Below, piece after piece: positions 34,115 through 44,400 of a stretch of 64,000 bases of DNA. The DNA comes from Desulfuromonadaceae bacterium (GTDB lineage: Bacteria > Desulfobacterota > Desulfuromonadia > Geobacterales > Pseudopelobacteraceae). The position numbers were made by a program, and so were the translations under genes. Each line of letters starts with the position of its first letter. Position 1 is the first letter of the stretch. Below the pieces are notes generated by a model. It did not search any database. It was not told the origin of the DNA and saw nothing but the letters and a program-made list of their open reading frames with translations. The stretch spans positions 1-64,000 of the forward strand of contig JAQTXD010000007.1 of NCBI GenBank assembly GCA_028688955.1, given 5' to 3'.

Positions 34115-34215
34115 AACGGCTCCCCATTTCGACAACGAGAAAATAATTTTGTATGCTATTTTCTATCCAGCAAAACGCATCTGACTGAATATAATCAGTA
34201 CAGGTTATACACGAA

Positions 34216-34247
34216 AACGGCCCACCAGTACATACCGGTGAGCCGTT
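34216..34247. terminator. terminator hairpin downstream of acnB
   Basis: AACGGCCCACC...GGTGAGCCGTT with T-run on + and shorter T-run on -. Confidence 0.6.
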
Positions 34248-34296
34248 TTTTCTGATGCTTTCAGCATACGAGCTTCAAGCTATTGAACCCATAACT

Positions 34297-36837
34297 CTAC
34301 TTATATTCGGGCATTTCATCAAATTGAAGGTACTTGTAGATTTTGTCCTTGTTTGGTTCAATCTTCTCTTTGTATATCTTGAGGAACTCAGCCGGTTTCG
34401 GAAGTCTTCCCAGCAGAGCAGTGACGGCACCCAGCTCGGCAGAACCAAGATATACCTTAGCACCATTGCCGATACGGTCATCGAAGTTACGTGTCGAAGT
34501 GGAGAACATATTTACTCCGTCCGGTACGCGAGCCTGGTTACCCATGCAGAGCGAGCAGCCGGCAATCTCGATACGGGCACCAAAGGCACTGTAGACCGAG
34601 AAATACGCTTCATCTTTCAGCTGCTGCTGATCCATACGGGTCGGCGGGCAGATCCAGGTACGGACCGCAGGATTGAACGGCTGGCCGCGCCAGATTTCGG
34701 CTGCTGCACGGAAGTGACCGATATTGGTCATACAGGAACCGAGGAACACGTCCTGAATTTCAGTGCCGGCAACCTTGGAAAGCAGTTTAACGTCATCTGG
34801 ATCGTTTGGACAGGCCAGGATCGGCTCTTTGATATCAGCCAGATCGATTTCGATGACTGCTGCATACTCGGCAGCTTTGTCAGCCTTCAGCAGTGTTGGT
34901 TTTTTCAGCCATGCTTCAACCGCTTTGATGCGGTTCTTCAGTGTAACGGCATCAGAATAGCCATCAGCTATCATCTTTTTCATAAGGGCCACGTTAGACT
35001 TGAGATATGTGGCGACCGATGCTTCGGAAAGCTGGATACAACCGGCTGCAGCCGAACGCTCGGCAGCAGCATCAGTCAGCTCGAACGCCTGCTCGACTGT
35101 CAGATCCGGCAGACCTTCCATCTCAAGAATACGACCGTTAAAGATATTGACCTTATTCTTCTTCGGCACGGTCAAAAGACCCTGTTTGATAGCCCAGAAA
35201 GGAATGGCGTTAACAGCGTCACGCAGAGTGATGCCGGGGTTGAACTTGCCTTTGAAGCGAACGAGTACAGACTCAGGCATATCCAGCGGCATGAAGCCCA
35301 TGGCGCCGGCAAACGCAACCAGACCGGATCCGGCCGGGAAGGAAATGCCGATCGGGAAACGGGTATGGGAGTCGCCACCGGTACCAACCGTGTCCGGCAG
35401 CAGCAGGCGATTCAGCCAGGAGTGAATAACACCGTCGCCGGGACGAAGAGCAACGCCGCCGCGCTCGGCGGTGAAACCCGGCAGATTCTTGTGCATCTTG
35501 ACATCGGCAGGTTTCGGATAGGCAGCGGTGTGGCAGAATGACTGCATGTACATCGGGGCCTGGAACTTGAGGCATGCCAATTCTTTCAATTCGTCAGCGG
35601 TCATCGGACCGGTTGTATCCTGGGAACCAACCGTGGTCATCTTCGGCTCGCAGGCGGTACCCGGCATGATGCCGGCAACACCGCAGGCCTGACCAACCAT
35701 TTTCTGGGCCAGTGAGAATGCCTGTTTTGCTTTCGGTTTTGGATTATCCGGCAGGGTAAACACAGTCGTCGGTTTCAGACCAAGAACCTTGCGGGCCTTG
35801 TCGGTCACGGCGCGACCGATAATCAGGGGAATACGGCCGCCGGCACGGAACTCATCAGGTACGGTGTTGGGGGAGATTGTGAGTTTGGAAAGCTCTTTTT
35901 TCCCTTTCTCGTCGGTAATAACGCCGTTTTTTGTATCAATGATGATAACATCGCCGGTTTTCATACCGGTCACATCGGCTTTCAGCGGCAGGGCGCCGGA
36001 ATCCTGCGCCGTGTTGAAGAAGATCGGGGCGATAACGCCGCCGATGATTACGCCGGCGGTTTTCTTGTTAGGTACACACGGGATGTCTTCGCCGATCGCC
36101 CAGAGTACAGAATTGCACGCCGACTTGCGGGAAGAACCGGTACCGACAACGTCACCGACAAAAGCCACTTGAAAACCTTCCTTGCGGAACTTGGCGATTG
36201 TTGCCAGGCCGTCCTTGAAGCGGGTCTTACCCATTGCCAGTGAATGGAGTGGAATGTCCGGACGGCTCCAGGCGTCACCGGCAGGGGAAAAGTCGTCCGT
36301 ATTGATTTCGCCGTCAACCTTGTACACTTTCACTTTGATCGTCTCGGGAACACCTTTCCGATTTGTGAACCACTCGGCGTCAGCCCAGGATTGGAGCACC
36401 TTGGCTGCAGCTGTGTTTTTGCCGGTGGTGGCAAGCTTCGCGACTTCGTCAAAGGCATCGTACACCAGCACGATTCCGGACAGGGCGCAGGCAGCTTCAT
36501 CAGCCAGTTTCTTATCTTTCAGTGCGGCAACCAGCGGAGCAACGTTGTAACCGCCGATCATGGTGCCAAGCATACGGATTGCGTCAACCGGAGTAACCAG
36601 CGGTGATTTGATCGTACCGGAAACAACACCGGCAAGGAACTCGGCCTTTACTTTCGCAGAAGGATCAACTCCGGGGGAAACACGATCCTTGAGCAGGCCA
36701 AGCAGAAACGATTCTTTACCCTTTGGTGGTTTTACCAGCAATTTGCAAAGATCGGCAGTTTGTTCAGGAGTAAGTGGGAGTGCGGGAATACCTTGAGCCG
36801 CCCTCTCTTTTTCATGTGCAAGATACGCTTCAATCAT
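34297..36837 (-). CDS. acnB: bifunctional aconitate hydratase 2/2-methylisocitrate dehydratase
   Basis: 846 aa; MIEAYLAHEKERAAQGIPALPLTPEQTADL; GDSHTRFPIGISFPAGSGLVAF; CSLCMGNQARV. Confidence 0.97.
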   Translation of the reverse strand: MIEAYLAHEKERAAQGIPALPLTPEQTADLCKLLVKPPKGKESFLLGLLKDRVSPGVDPSAKVKAEFLAGVVSGTIKSPLVTPVDAIRMLGTMIGGYNVAPLVAALKDKKLADEAACALSGIVLVYDAFDEVAKLATTGKNTAAAKVLQSWADAEWFTNRKGVPETIKVKVYKVDGEINTDDFSPAGDAWSRPDIPLHSLAMGKTRFKDGLATIAKFRKEGFQVAFVGDVVGTGSSRKSACNSVLWAIGEDIPCVPNKKTAGVIIGGVIAPIFFNTAQDSGALPLKADVTGMKTGDVIIIDTKNGVITDEKGKKELSKLTISPNTVPDEFRAGGRIPLIIGRAVTDKARKVLGLKPTTVFTLPDNPKPKAKQAFSLAQKMVGQACGVAGIMPGTACEPKMTTVGSQDTTGPMTADELKELACLKFQAPMYMQSFCHTAAYPKPADVKMHKNLPGFTAERGGVALRPGDGVIHSWLNRLLLPDTVGTGGDSHTRFPIGISFPAGSGLVAFAGAMGFMPLDMPESVLVRFKGKFNPGITLRDAVNAIPFWAIKQGLLTVPKKNKVNIFNGRILEMEGLPDLTVEQAFELTDAAAERSAAAGCIQLSEASVATYLKSNVALMKKMIADGYSDAVTLKNRIKAVEAWLKKPTLLKADKAAEYAAVIEIDLADIKEPILACPNDPDDVKLLSKVAGTEIQDVFLGSCMTNIGHFRAAAEIWRGQPFNPAVRTWICPPTRMDQQQLKDEAYFSVYSAFGARIEIAGCSLCMGNQARVPDGVNMFSTSTRNFDDRIGNGAKVYLGSAELGAVTALLGRLPKPAEFLKIYKEKIEPNKDKIYKYLQFDEMPEYK

Positions 36838-36913
36838 CTACTGTTCCTCCTTCGTGGGATATATGCTGCCGGTGGATTATTTACCTAATAACATGCTACC
36901 GTAAATCGCATAC

Positions 36914-36921
36914 TGTATACA
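36914..36921. promoter_or_regulatory. TGTATACA palindrome overlapping a candidate acnB promoter
   Basis: Reverse strand TTGACA-N18-TATACA, with the palindrome covering the candidate -10. Confidence 0.45.
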
Positions 36922-36980
36922 CGCTTCAGAAATGGCTTGTCAAATGATAATTGAACGGAATCAGCCACTTCACAGATCGC

Positions 36981-37853
36981 CTAGTTCACTTTCACATGTT
37001 TGGCAAATCTGTCATGAACACGTGCCATGGATGAATAATCCGGATACTTCCGTAATTGATCCTTAAGACGGCTGATGCGATCTGCAAGCGGCGGATGTGT
37101 GGAGAACCACGACCCTTTCTTGTCAGTACTGGCGGCTTCAAGCTTCTGCAGTTTTTCCAGAACCCTGATCATCGCCGCCGGATCATATCCGGTGCGGTAC
37201 GCCGTCTCCATAGCCGCCTGATCCGCCTCAAATTCCATCTCCTTGTCAAGCCCTTTATCGAACAGAACAGCCTGCATGTCACCTATTGCAGAAGCGAATT
37301 TTTTCCCTTTATCCCCCTTCATGCTTGCTGCGGTGATCGTTCCGACACCCTCAAAAAACTGGGCGCGCTGCGTACTCTTCAATGCGTGTTTTGCAGAAAC
37401 ATGCCCTACTTCGTGTGCAAGCACCGCTGCAAGTTCAGACTCATCGTCCAATACTGAAAACAGAGCCCGACTGATAAAAATCACTCCGCCCGGAACGGCA
37501 AAGGCGTTCTGCACCGGGCTGTCCAAAACAGCAAACTGATACGGGATGGTCGCACGTTTACTGTTAACGGCAACCGCGTTTCCGACCAGATTGACATATT
37601 TCTGCAACGACTCGTTTTTGACCGGATTTCCGAATCGCTGCAGGCCTTCAAGTGCCAGACTTTCTCCAATTGTACGCTCGGTTTTATAATCAATGTCCTG
37701 TGAGCTCGACAGCACCTTGGTGGCCCCGGATAATATCCTCCCCTCTTTTGAGTCAGGGTTGGTAAATTTCTGAATCTGGTCAAAAAAACCGGCTGACGCG
37801 GACGAAGCGGTCACGATAAGAGCCGCACACACAACAAGTTGAGAGTATTTCAT
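36981..37853 (-). CDS. exported M48-family metallopeptidase
   Basis: Signal peptide MKYSQLVVCAALIVTASSASA; zinc motif LAHEVGHVSAKHAL; STHPPLADRI; ATGA overlap with the upstream gene. Confidence 0.92.
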   Translation of the reverse strand: MKYSQLVVCAALIVTASSASAGFFDQIQKFTNPDSKEGRILSGATKVLSSSQDIDYKTERTIGESLALEGLQRFGNPVKNESLQKYVNLVGNAVAVNSKRATIPYQFAVLDSPVQNAFAVPGGVIFISRALFSVLDDESELAAVLAHEVGHVSAKHALKSTQRAQFFEGVGTITAASMKGDKGKKFASAIGDMQAVLFDKGLDKEMEFEADQAAMETAYRTGYDPAAMIRVLEKLQKLEAASTDKKGSWFSTHPPLADRISRLKDQLRKYPDYSSMARVHDRFAKHVKVN

Positions 37854-38392
37854 TTTTTACCCCCCTGAACCTGGGCATACTCGCCTATTTTCCCCTCTTT
37901 CAAAAATGCTTTCAGTTCTTTGGCGCTGACTTTTCGTGCCAGTACGGCATCGAGGGACTTTTTGTAAACTTCCGGAGTGCCTTTATCTTTTGCATACTGC
38001 GCTGTTTCAGGCGAAAGGCCGCGAATGCTGCGGGCGCTGTCAGCCTTGGCAGTATTGATCTGGCTTTTTTGCATACTGCCGCCGAAAAGTCCACCGTCAC
38101 CACCGGTTACTTCACCAGCCGGAGGTGTGTCAGAAACACGCCCGGCATACACCCACCCCTCTTTTCCCGCCAATGTCCTGACCTTCAACCAACGGCCACC
38201 CGACTCGACAAGCGTAACTTCTGTACCGACCAGAACATCTGCAACATTTTCCGATGTGGCAGACGCTTCCGCTTTAAGGGTTGTTCCTTCACTGGATACC
38301 CAGCGTTTTTCTTCAGCCAGCGCCATTCCGGCAACCAGCAAAAGAGCACACACAGCAACGATACGTTGTGCAAATTTTCTTTTGATTGTCAT
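37850..38392 (-). CDS. exported SH3-domain protein
   Basis: MTIKRKFAQRIVAVCALLLVAGMALA signal; bacterial SH3 pattern (TLKAEASATSENVADVLVGTEVTLVESGGRWLKVRTLAGKEGWVYAGRVS); start moved from 38455. Confidence 0.85.
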   Translation of the reverse strand: MTIKRKFAQRIVAVCALLLVAGMALAEEKRWVSSEGTTLKAEASATSENVADVLVGTEVTLVESGGRWLKVRTLAGKEGWVYAGRVSDTPPAGEVTGGDGGLFGGSMQKSQINTAKADSARSIRGLSPETAQYAKDKGTPEVYKKSLDAVLARKVSAKELKAFLKEGKIGEYAQVQGGKK

Positions 38393-38418
38393 CGTACTCC
38401 CCTTTGAAATTGTATGTT

Positions 38419-41400
38419 TTACAAATAGTCCCCCGTCAGGACGAACGCCCCCCAATAGCCGGGGTGCGGATACCGGTTCTTGACATGCTGCATGGCGCGA
38501 GTCAGGCTTTCCGCCTTTCCATACGTCATATAATCCCGATAGAACTGTTTCATAAGAATGGCGGTTGAAACATCGCTGACCCGCCAGAGGCTCGACATGA
38601 GTGAATGAGTGCCGGCAAACACAAACGCTCGATTCATGCCGACAACATCATCACCGCTGCGAATGTCACCAAGTCCGGTCTGGCAGGCACTCAATACAAC
38701 AAGATCCGCCTTGATATCGAGTCCAAATATTTCCTCTGCCTGAAGTTTACCGTCCGCTTTGCTGTCCTTTGCCAAACGTATGGCTGAAAAAAGCGGGTTG
38801 ACCGGGTCAAACTCCCCATGCGAGGCAATATGTATAACACCAAATTCGCTGATATGCTCGCGAATCCAGCTTTCAGTAGCCCGCTCCCGCGTCAGAATCG
38901 TCACATCAGGATAATTCCAGCGTAAGGTACCGGCCTCCCGTTCGGCAAACGGGAGATCAAGGGATGAGTTGCCGAGATCCGGGTTTCCAATGGCGAGCAC
39001 ATGAAGCATTTTCCCGGCAGATCGTCGAGCCAGCGTGTATTTGAACACCGATGCCGCCGGAAGGTAGAACAGATTCTGCCGGTCAATCAGATAGTCTCGA
39101 CCGTCGTTAAGTGTGGCAAACGACAGGTAATGGAGGCTGCCGTGGGGTATAATACCGATTGAGCGGAGCGGTCCGCTCTCCGCAAGCGGCTGAGCGACCA
39201 GCAGATCATACAGTTCGCGCGACTGTTTTTCAAGCGGCTCCAGATTTTGCAGCATCCGACGATACGAAGATATTTTTGCGGACACGTCCTTCGCCGAAAT
39301 ATTCTGTACAATCAATGTTACCCGTTCGCGGTCAATCTTCCAGCAGAGCAAACGATCAGGAAGCTGATAATAGGAGAGAAGCACGACACCCGGCTCAAGG
39401 AGCTTTCTAACGTCATCAAGCGTGGTCGGACTCACTTTTACCAAAGAGAGCAGCTCAGGGCGCTTCCGCTCGATATCGATCAGCAGATCCTGATAATCGC
39501 CCCGCAGCTTTTCCAGCGCCTGGGAATAACGTGCCCTCTCTTGCGGGGTGGCCGCCTGAGCCGACAGGTTCTCCTGCTCGAGGAGCTGCTCTTTCAGGCG
39601 GTTCTGACGATCATACAGCTCCTGATCCGCTGAAGCGGAGAGAGACATCCGCTGGCGGCCAAGGATATCAATGAGGTTGCGGGAGCGGGAACGCTCTGCC
39701 ACCGCAAACGCCTCATCACCCCTGTGCAGATCAACCAGCAGCCCTACCAGCCCCGAATATACATCCATTTTATCGGCGAGGAAGCCGTCCTTCAGCTGGT
39801 CCAGCCTGATTTCGGCACGCAGCCCTTCAACCGTTTCCAACGCCTGCTGAAACGATATAACGGCTGCGGAAAGATCACCGGCATTTTTCTGCAGCCGGGC
39901 CAGACCGAAGAGTGCCCGCCAGCGGACTTCCCGCAACAGCAGTGCATCGGCAATTTCCAGTGCTTTCCGGTAACTTGCCTCGGCGGCAGCGGTCTGTTTT
40001 AATTCAGTTTCGGCGTCACCACGGGCAAGGTGAATCTTGGCACCGTTGACTTTGTCACCAATAGCGGCAGCCAGATCTGCTGCCTCTGTAAACTGCTGCA
40101 ATGCGGTTGTCGAATCACCCATTTTCAAACGGGTCTGACCGAGGTTACGCAGGTCGTAGGCCATTGCCCAGCGGGAACCGATCTTGCGATCGATGACGAG
40201 CGCCTTGCCGAGAGTTTCCAGTGCGTTGGCAAAGTCCCCAGACTCACGCTGGACAAGTCCGATGTTATTGAGGGTTGTCGCAACTTCATCACGTCGGACT
40301 GCCAGCTTTTCGGCACGATCCAACGCACCGCGCAGTTCAAGAAGTGCCCGATTGTTATCGCCGAGCGTCCACCAGATCAGACCGCCGGTATTTTTTGTCA
40401 TGACCTGCTCCAACGGCCACTTTTCTGCCACAGCACTTTTTTCCACCTGTTCACGCAGATCAAACGCTTCCTGATAGCGTCCCTGGAACCAGGCGTTGTT
40501 GGCCTGTTCCAGCACAATCCGCATTTTGGTGCGCAGGTCCGTGCCGCCGACTTTCGCCAGTGCGTTGGCATATAACGCATCGGCAGCCGGAAAGTTGCCC
40601 AGCAGACGTTGGCAGCGGCCCCGTTCAAGGAGTGTTTCAGCTTCCAGCGCACTGTTTCCTGCCGTGGCATAGAGTGCCCCTGCCAGAGCATACTGCTGTT
40701 CGGCAACGGCGTACTGATTAAGGCGCAGATCGTAAATTCGGCCAAGATTCCGGTATTGTTCCGCAAGAGAAACAGTATCCTTCAAAGTGCGTTGCAGGCC
40801 GGCTGACTCCTCAAAATATGTCCGGGCGGCACTGTAATTGACGGAGTTCTCCATGACAACACCGAAGTCCGCCAACGCCGCCGCCTGCTCTTTTACCATG
40901 CCAAGATCGGCAAAGATGCCAACCCCCTCTTTTAATGAATTTGCAGCTGCGGTAAATCGCTCGGCATTCCCCTGCAGCAGACCGAGACGCAGCAGGGCAT
41001 CGGCATGTTCGGCAGAATAAGGTTTTTCCCTGGCTAGACCGGCGACTAGAGCTTCGGCATGAAGTACTGCCCGATCGGTAAATCCGGCGGCAAAAGCACT
41101 CTCCCGGGCATAACGCTGGAGCTGTGTGCCATAGTGTGCCAAGGAGGAATTTTCGGCAACGATAGACAGGGCATTTTCAAAGAGGGAGAGCGCTTTCGGG
41201 TACAAACCGGCATTATGAGCCAACACGCCGGCCTTGCCATATTCCGCAAAACGTTTTCTGCCAAGCGTGGCAGCCCCGGCTGCATCCACCCCCCAGTCAC
41301 CGATGAGAAGCCAGCCGGAAGCCAGCTTTTTACGGGCATCACCAAGGGATTGCACCGCATATGCTTCTACAAACGCCGTTGAATCTCCCGGTCCTTTTCC

Positions 41401-44400
41401 AGCCGTTGCATCAGCCAGCAGCAGAGATGGAATCCCCTCTAGCGCGGCAAGATGCCCCAGACTGTACGCCTGGAGTACTCCCGCTCGTGGAGCGACCACA
41501 AGTGACAGTGAGTCTGCTGCTGCCAATTCCGACAGCGAATGCCGCAGCCCCGCAGTATCCTCCCACTCAGGCAGGAAGGAGACGCTCCCGCCGGCTCGTG
41601 ACGGTACTTCTGGCAATAACCCGGCACGGGAGGGAAGCACGAGTGTATGAGCATCGGATAACCGGTCTGTCAGCGGTGAAGATGGCAGCGGAGAGAACGA
41701 TGAGCTGTTCGCCCACCAGCCGGCAGGGTCAAGTATCTGGCGACGGAACGGTTTTCGCTGGGAAACAGACTGGACGAGATGACTGGCACTTAATCCCCAG
41801 CTGACAACCGGAGCGGTACTGAATCCGGCAGGCTCCTCGTAAGCAGCCAGCACCGGCGGCTCTGCTGCAAGCCTGGTATCGAGCACACCCCTGTCGACAA
41901 TTTCAGAGACGATTCCCGCCTTACCGCCGATCGTAAACAGCAGCCAGCGCTTGCTGTCGAGCGGCGTAAAACGGAGCAGGGTCCTGCCGGGGAGAGATTC
42001 CTGAACGTCGATCAGTTCAACAGGTTGCGGTAAAATCTGCCGACAGTACGGTCCGCCTTTTCCTGCGGCACATTCTTTACTGAATGATACCAGCATAGTG
42101 CTGAAGCGCTGTTGTGCTGCGGTAAAAGATTCCGGCTGAGGTTGTGAAGAATTTGCGGCAATTTTTGATAATCGACTCAGGTTTACCGATGCGGCAGCAA
42201 GTCGCAGCGCAGCATCACCGGCCTGTGCGTAAAACAAGGGAAGGCGCTCACGTTTTGATCCGAACAGGTCGTCAATGTTCGCCTGCTCCTGCTGCAGCCG
42301 CAGCTGCAGATACTCCTTATCTGTACTCCCGGTTCGGGAAAGCTCGCTTCGAAGCCGGTCCAGCTCCGCCAGATGCGGAGCTGCGGCCCGGAACTGTTCA
42401 ACCGTGGCAGGATCATCAAGCCCGAGAGCACCCCTCCCCAGCAGTTGAACCCGTTCCAGTTCACTCAACTTTTCCACCAGGGCAAAAGCCTGTTCAGGGT
42501 TCCTGACAGCTGTCGCCTCGAGGTGCGCTGCAAAACGTTCCACGAGTTCGCCCCGCTGCAGATCAAATTCTGTCAGTGGCAGATGCTCAAGCAGTGCAAG
42601 TGCAACGTCGAAACGTCCAAGTGCGGCAAGAGCCCGCCATTCCAGCGAATACGCCGCCCCGGAGTGTGCTTCGTCCAGAGCGGCACTCCGGGCTGCTTCA
42701 GCGCTTTCGCTCAACCCGAGCAGTGCAAGGACTTCACTGCGGTTAAGCTGGGCAGCCGCCCGCTGACGGCGCTGTTGATGCAGCACCTCAGGATCACGGC
42801 TGTCTGCCGGACTGAAAAGAACCCTGTCCCACCGTCCCAGCGCTTTATACCGTAACGCCTGACGGCTGACATCATCGGCATCGCTGGATGCCAGACCGGC
42901 AAGGAGTGCACCGGAGTCATTCAGATAACGCATCAGGACCTGCGGCGGCAGGACACTTCGGGAACCTTCTGCCAAACGGTACACACCTGCTTCGACATTC
43001 ATGAAGTCGTCACGCTCTGCGGATGTACCATGGCCGGCAATCAGGAGCTGTCCCCAGTTGACAACATTGAGCATGGCACTGATCGGATTTCCGGCCTGGA
43101 GCGAAAGAAGTGCCGAACGACGAAAACCGGCAGCAGAACCTGTCAGGTCACCAAGGGCGAAATCTATATGAGCAACACGGTGCACTAGGAGTGCAACGCC
43201 ATACATATCATGTACGGCAATTTTGCTGTTGTCCGACGGGTAGCGGCTCAGCTGATTTTTCAGAATCACCACTGCCGCCGCCGGGTTTCCCAGTTCCGAC
43301 TGGATACGCGCCAGATACACCTCGGCCAGGCGTTTTTCCTGCTCGGCAGAGAACCCGAAGGCCGCATCAGTGGAACCACCTTTGTCGAGTGCCACGTTGG
43401 CGGATATTTCCACCAGGCCGCCACTCCGTTTTGCCGGAGATTTCGATTTGGGCGGGTTTGTGGCAATCAGCGTCAGCAGCTGCGTAAAACCGTCACGACT
43501 CAGCCGCAACAACCGCTGCTTTTCTTCACCGGAGGCGGCATGCGCCTCCCTGTAGGCGGCAATACTGGCGGAACGGCGGTTAGATGCCAGGTTCCCGAGG
43601 TAACCAAGCCCCTGGTTCAGAGTAAAAGCGGCATCAAACTGCTCGCGGGCGGCGCTGAAGCGGTCCGCTTCCAGATACGCCAGGCCGAGTCGATCGTGAA
43701 TTTCCGCAGCCGTTTCCACCAGTCGCGGAACGGCATCCAGCTCTTTCACCACAGCGGCCAGCATACTGTTCAATTCGGCAGAACTTTTTGCCGCCCCTTC
43801 CCTGTTCCAGGAAGCGGCGGAGTTCAACAGCAGCCGTTGTCTCTCAACAAGGGAGCGCATCGCAGTATCAAAACGTGTCCAGCCAGCCGAGGGGGGAGCA
43901 TCGGGGGGTACCGTCCCCAAACGTTCGAGTTCGGCAGTGATCGATTGATGTTCACCCAGTGCCGCTTCCGCTGACGCGGTGCGACCGCTTCCGGAAAAGA
44001 GCCGCTCCGCCGTGCGCCGCGACAGACGACCAAACAGATCAAGGGGACGGGAGGGGACAAGTCGATTCTCCGCCAGCTTGAGCGCCCGGAGGTAGCCGGC
44101 GATTGGTGCTTCCTTTTCCCGCATCTGAAAGGCAACTGCTGCATACCGCTGTTGAAAAATCAGTTCGGTATCCGGGTTATCGAACGGAATATGTGATGCG
44201 AGCCTCTGGCTGTAGAATTTCCAGGCAGTCGCTTTGCTGCCGAGCAGGAAGGCAACATTACCTATATTCAAATCCAGATTGGCACGGTTTTCCGGATGTT
44301 CCTGCGGACGATTGAGCAGCCAGGCACGGCGGTAATGCGCCAGCGCCCGCTCCAGACCACCACGGTCGCCATACACCGTTTCGGCAATCTCAGCAAGGTA

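Noticed and set aside
34255-35541. 428-aa plus-strand ORF
   Set aside because: Entirely antisense to acnB, an unambiguous conserved gene; no recognisable domains; typical shadow ORF in a GC-biased region.
39087-39311. Small ORFs within the CHAT region
   Set aside because: Out-of-frame with the conserved CHAT coding frame.
43210-43974. 254-aa plus-strand ORF, and the similar ORF at 45052-45861
   Set aside because: Antisense shadow ORFs within the giant CHAT-protein gene, whose propeller, TPR and CHAT motifs support the minus strand.
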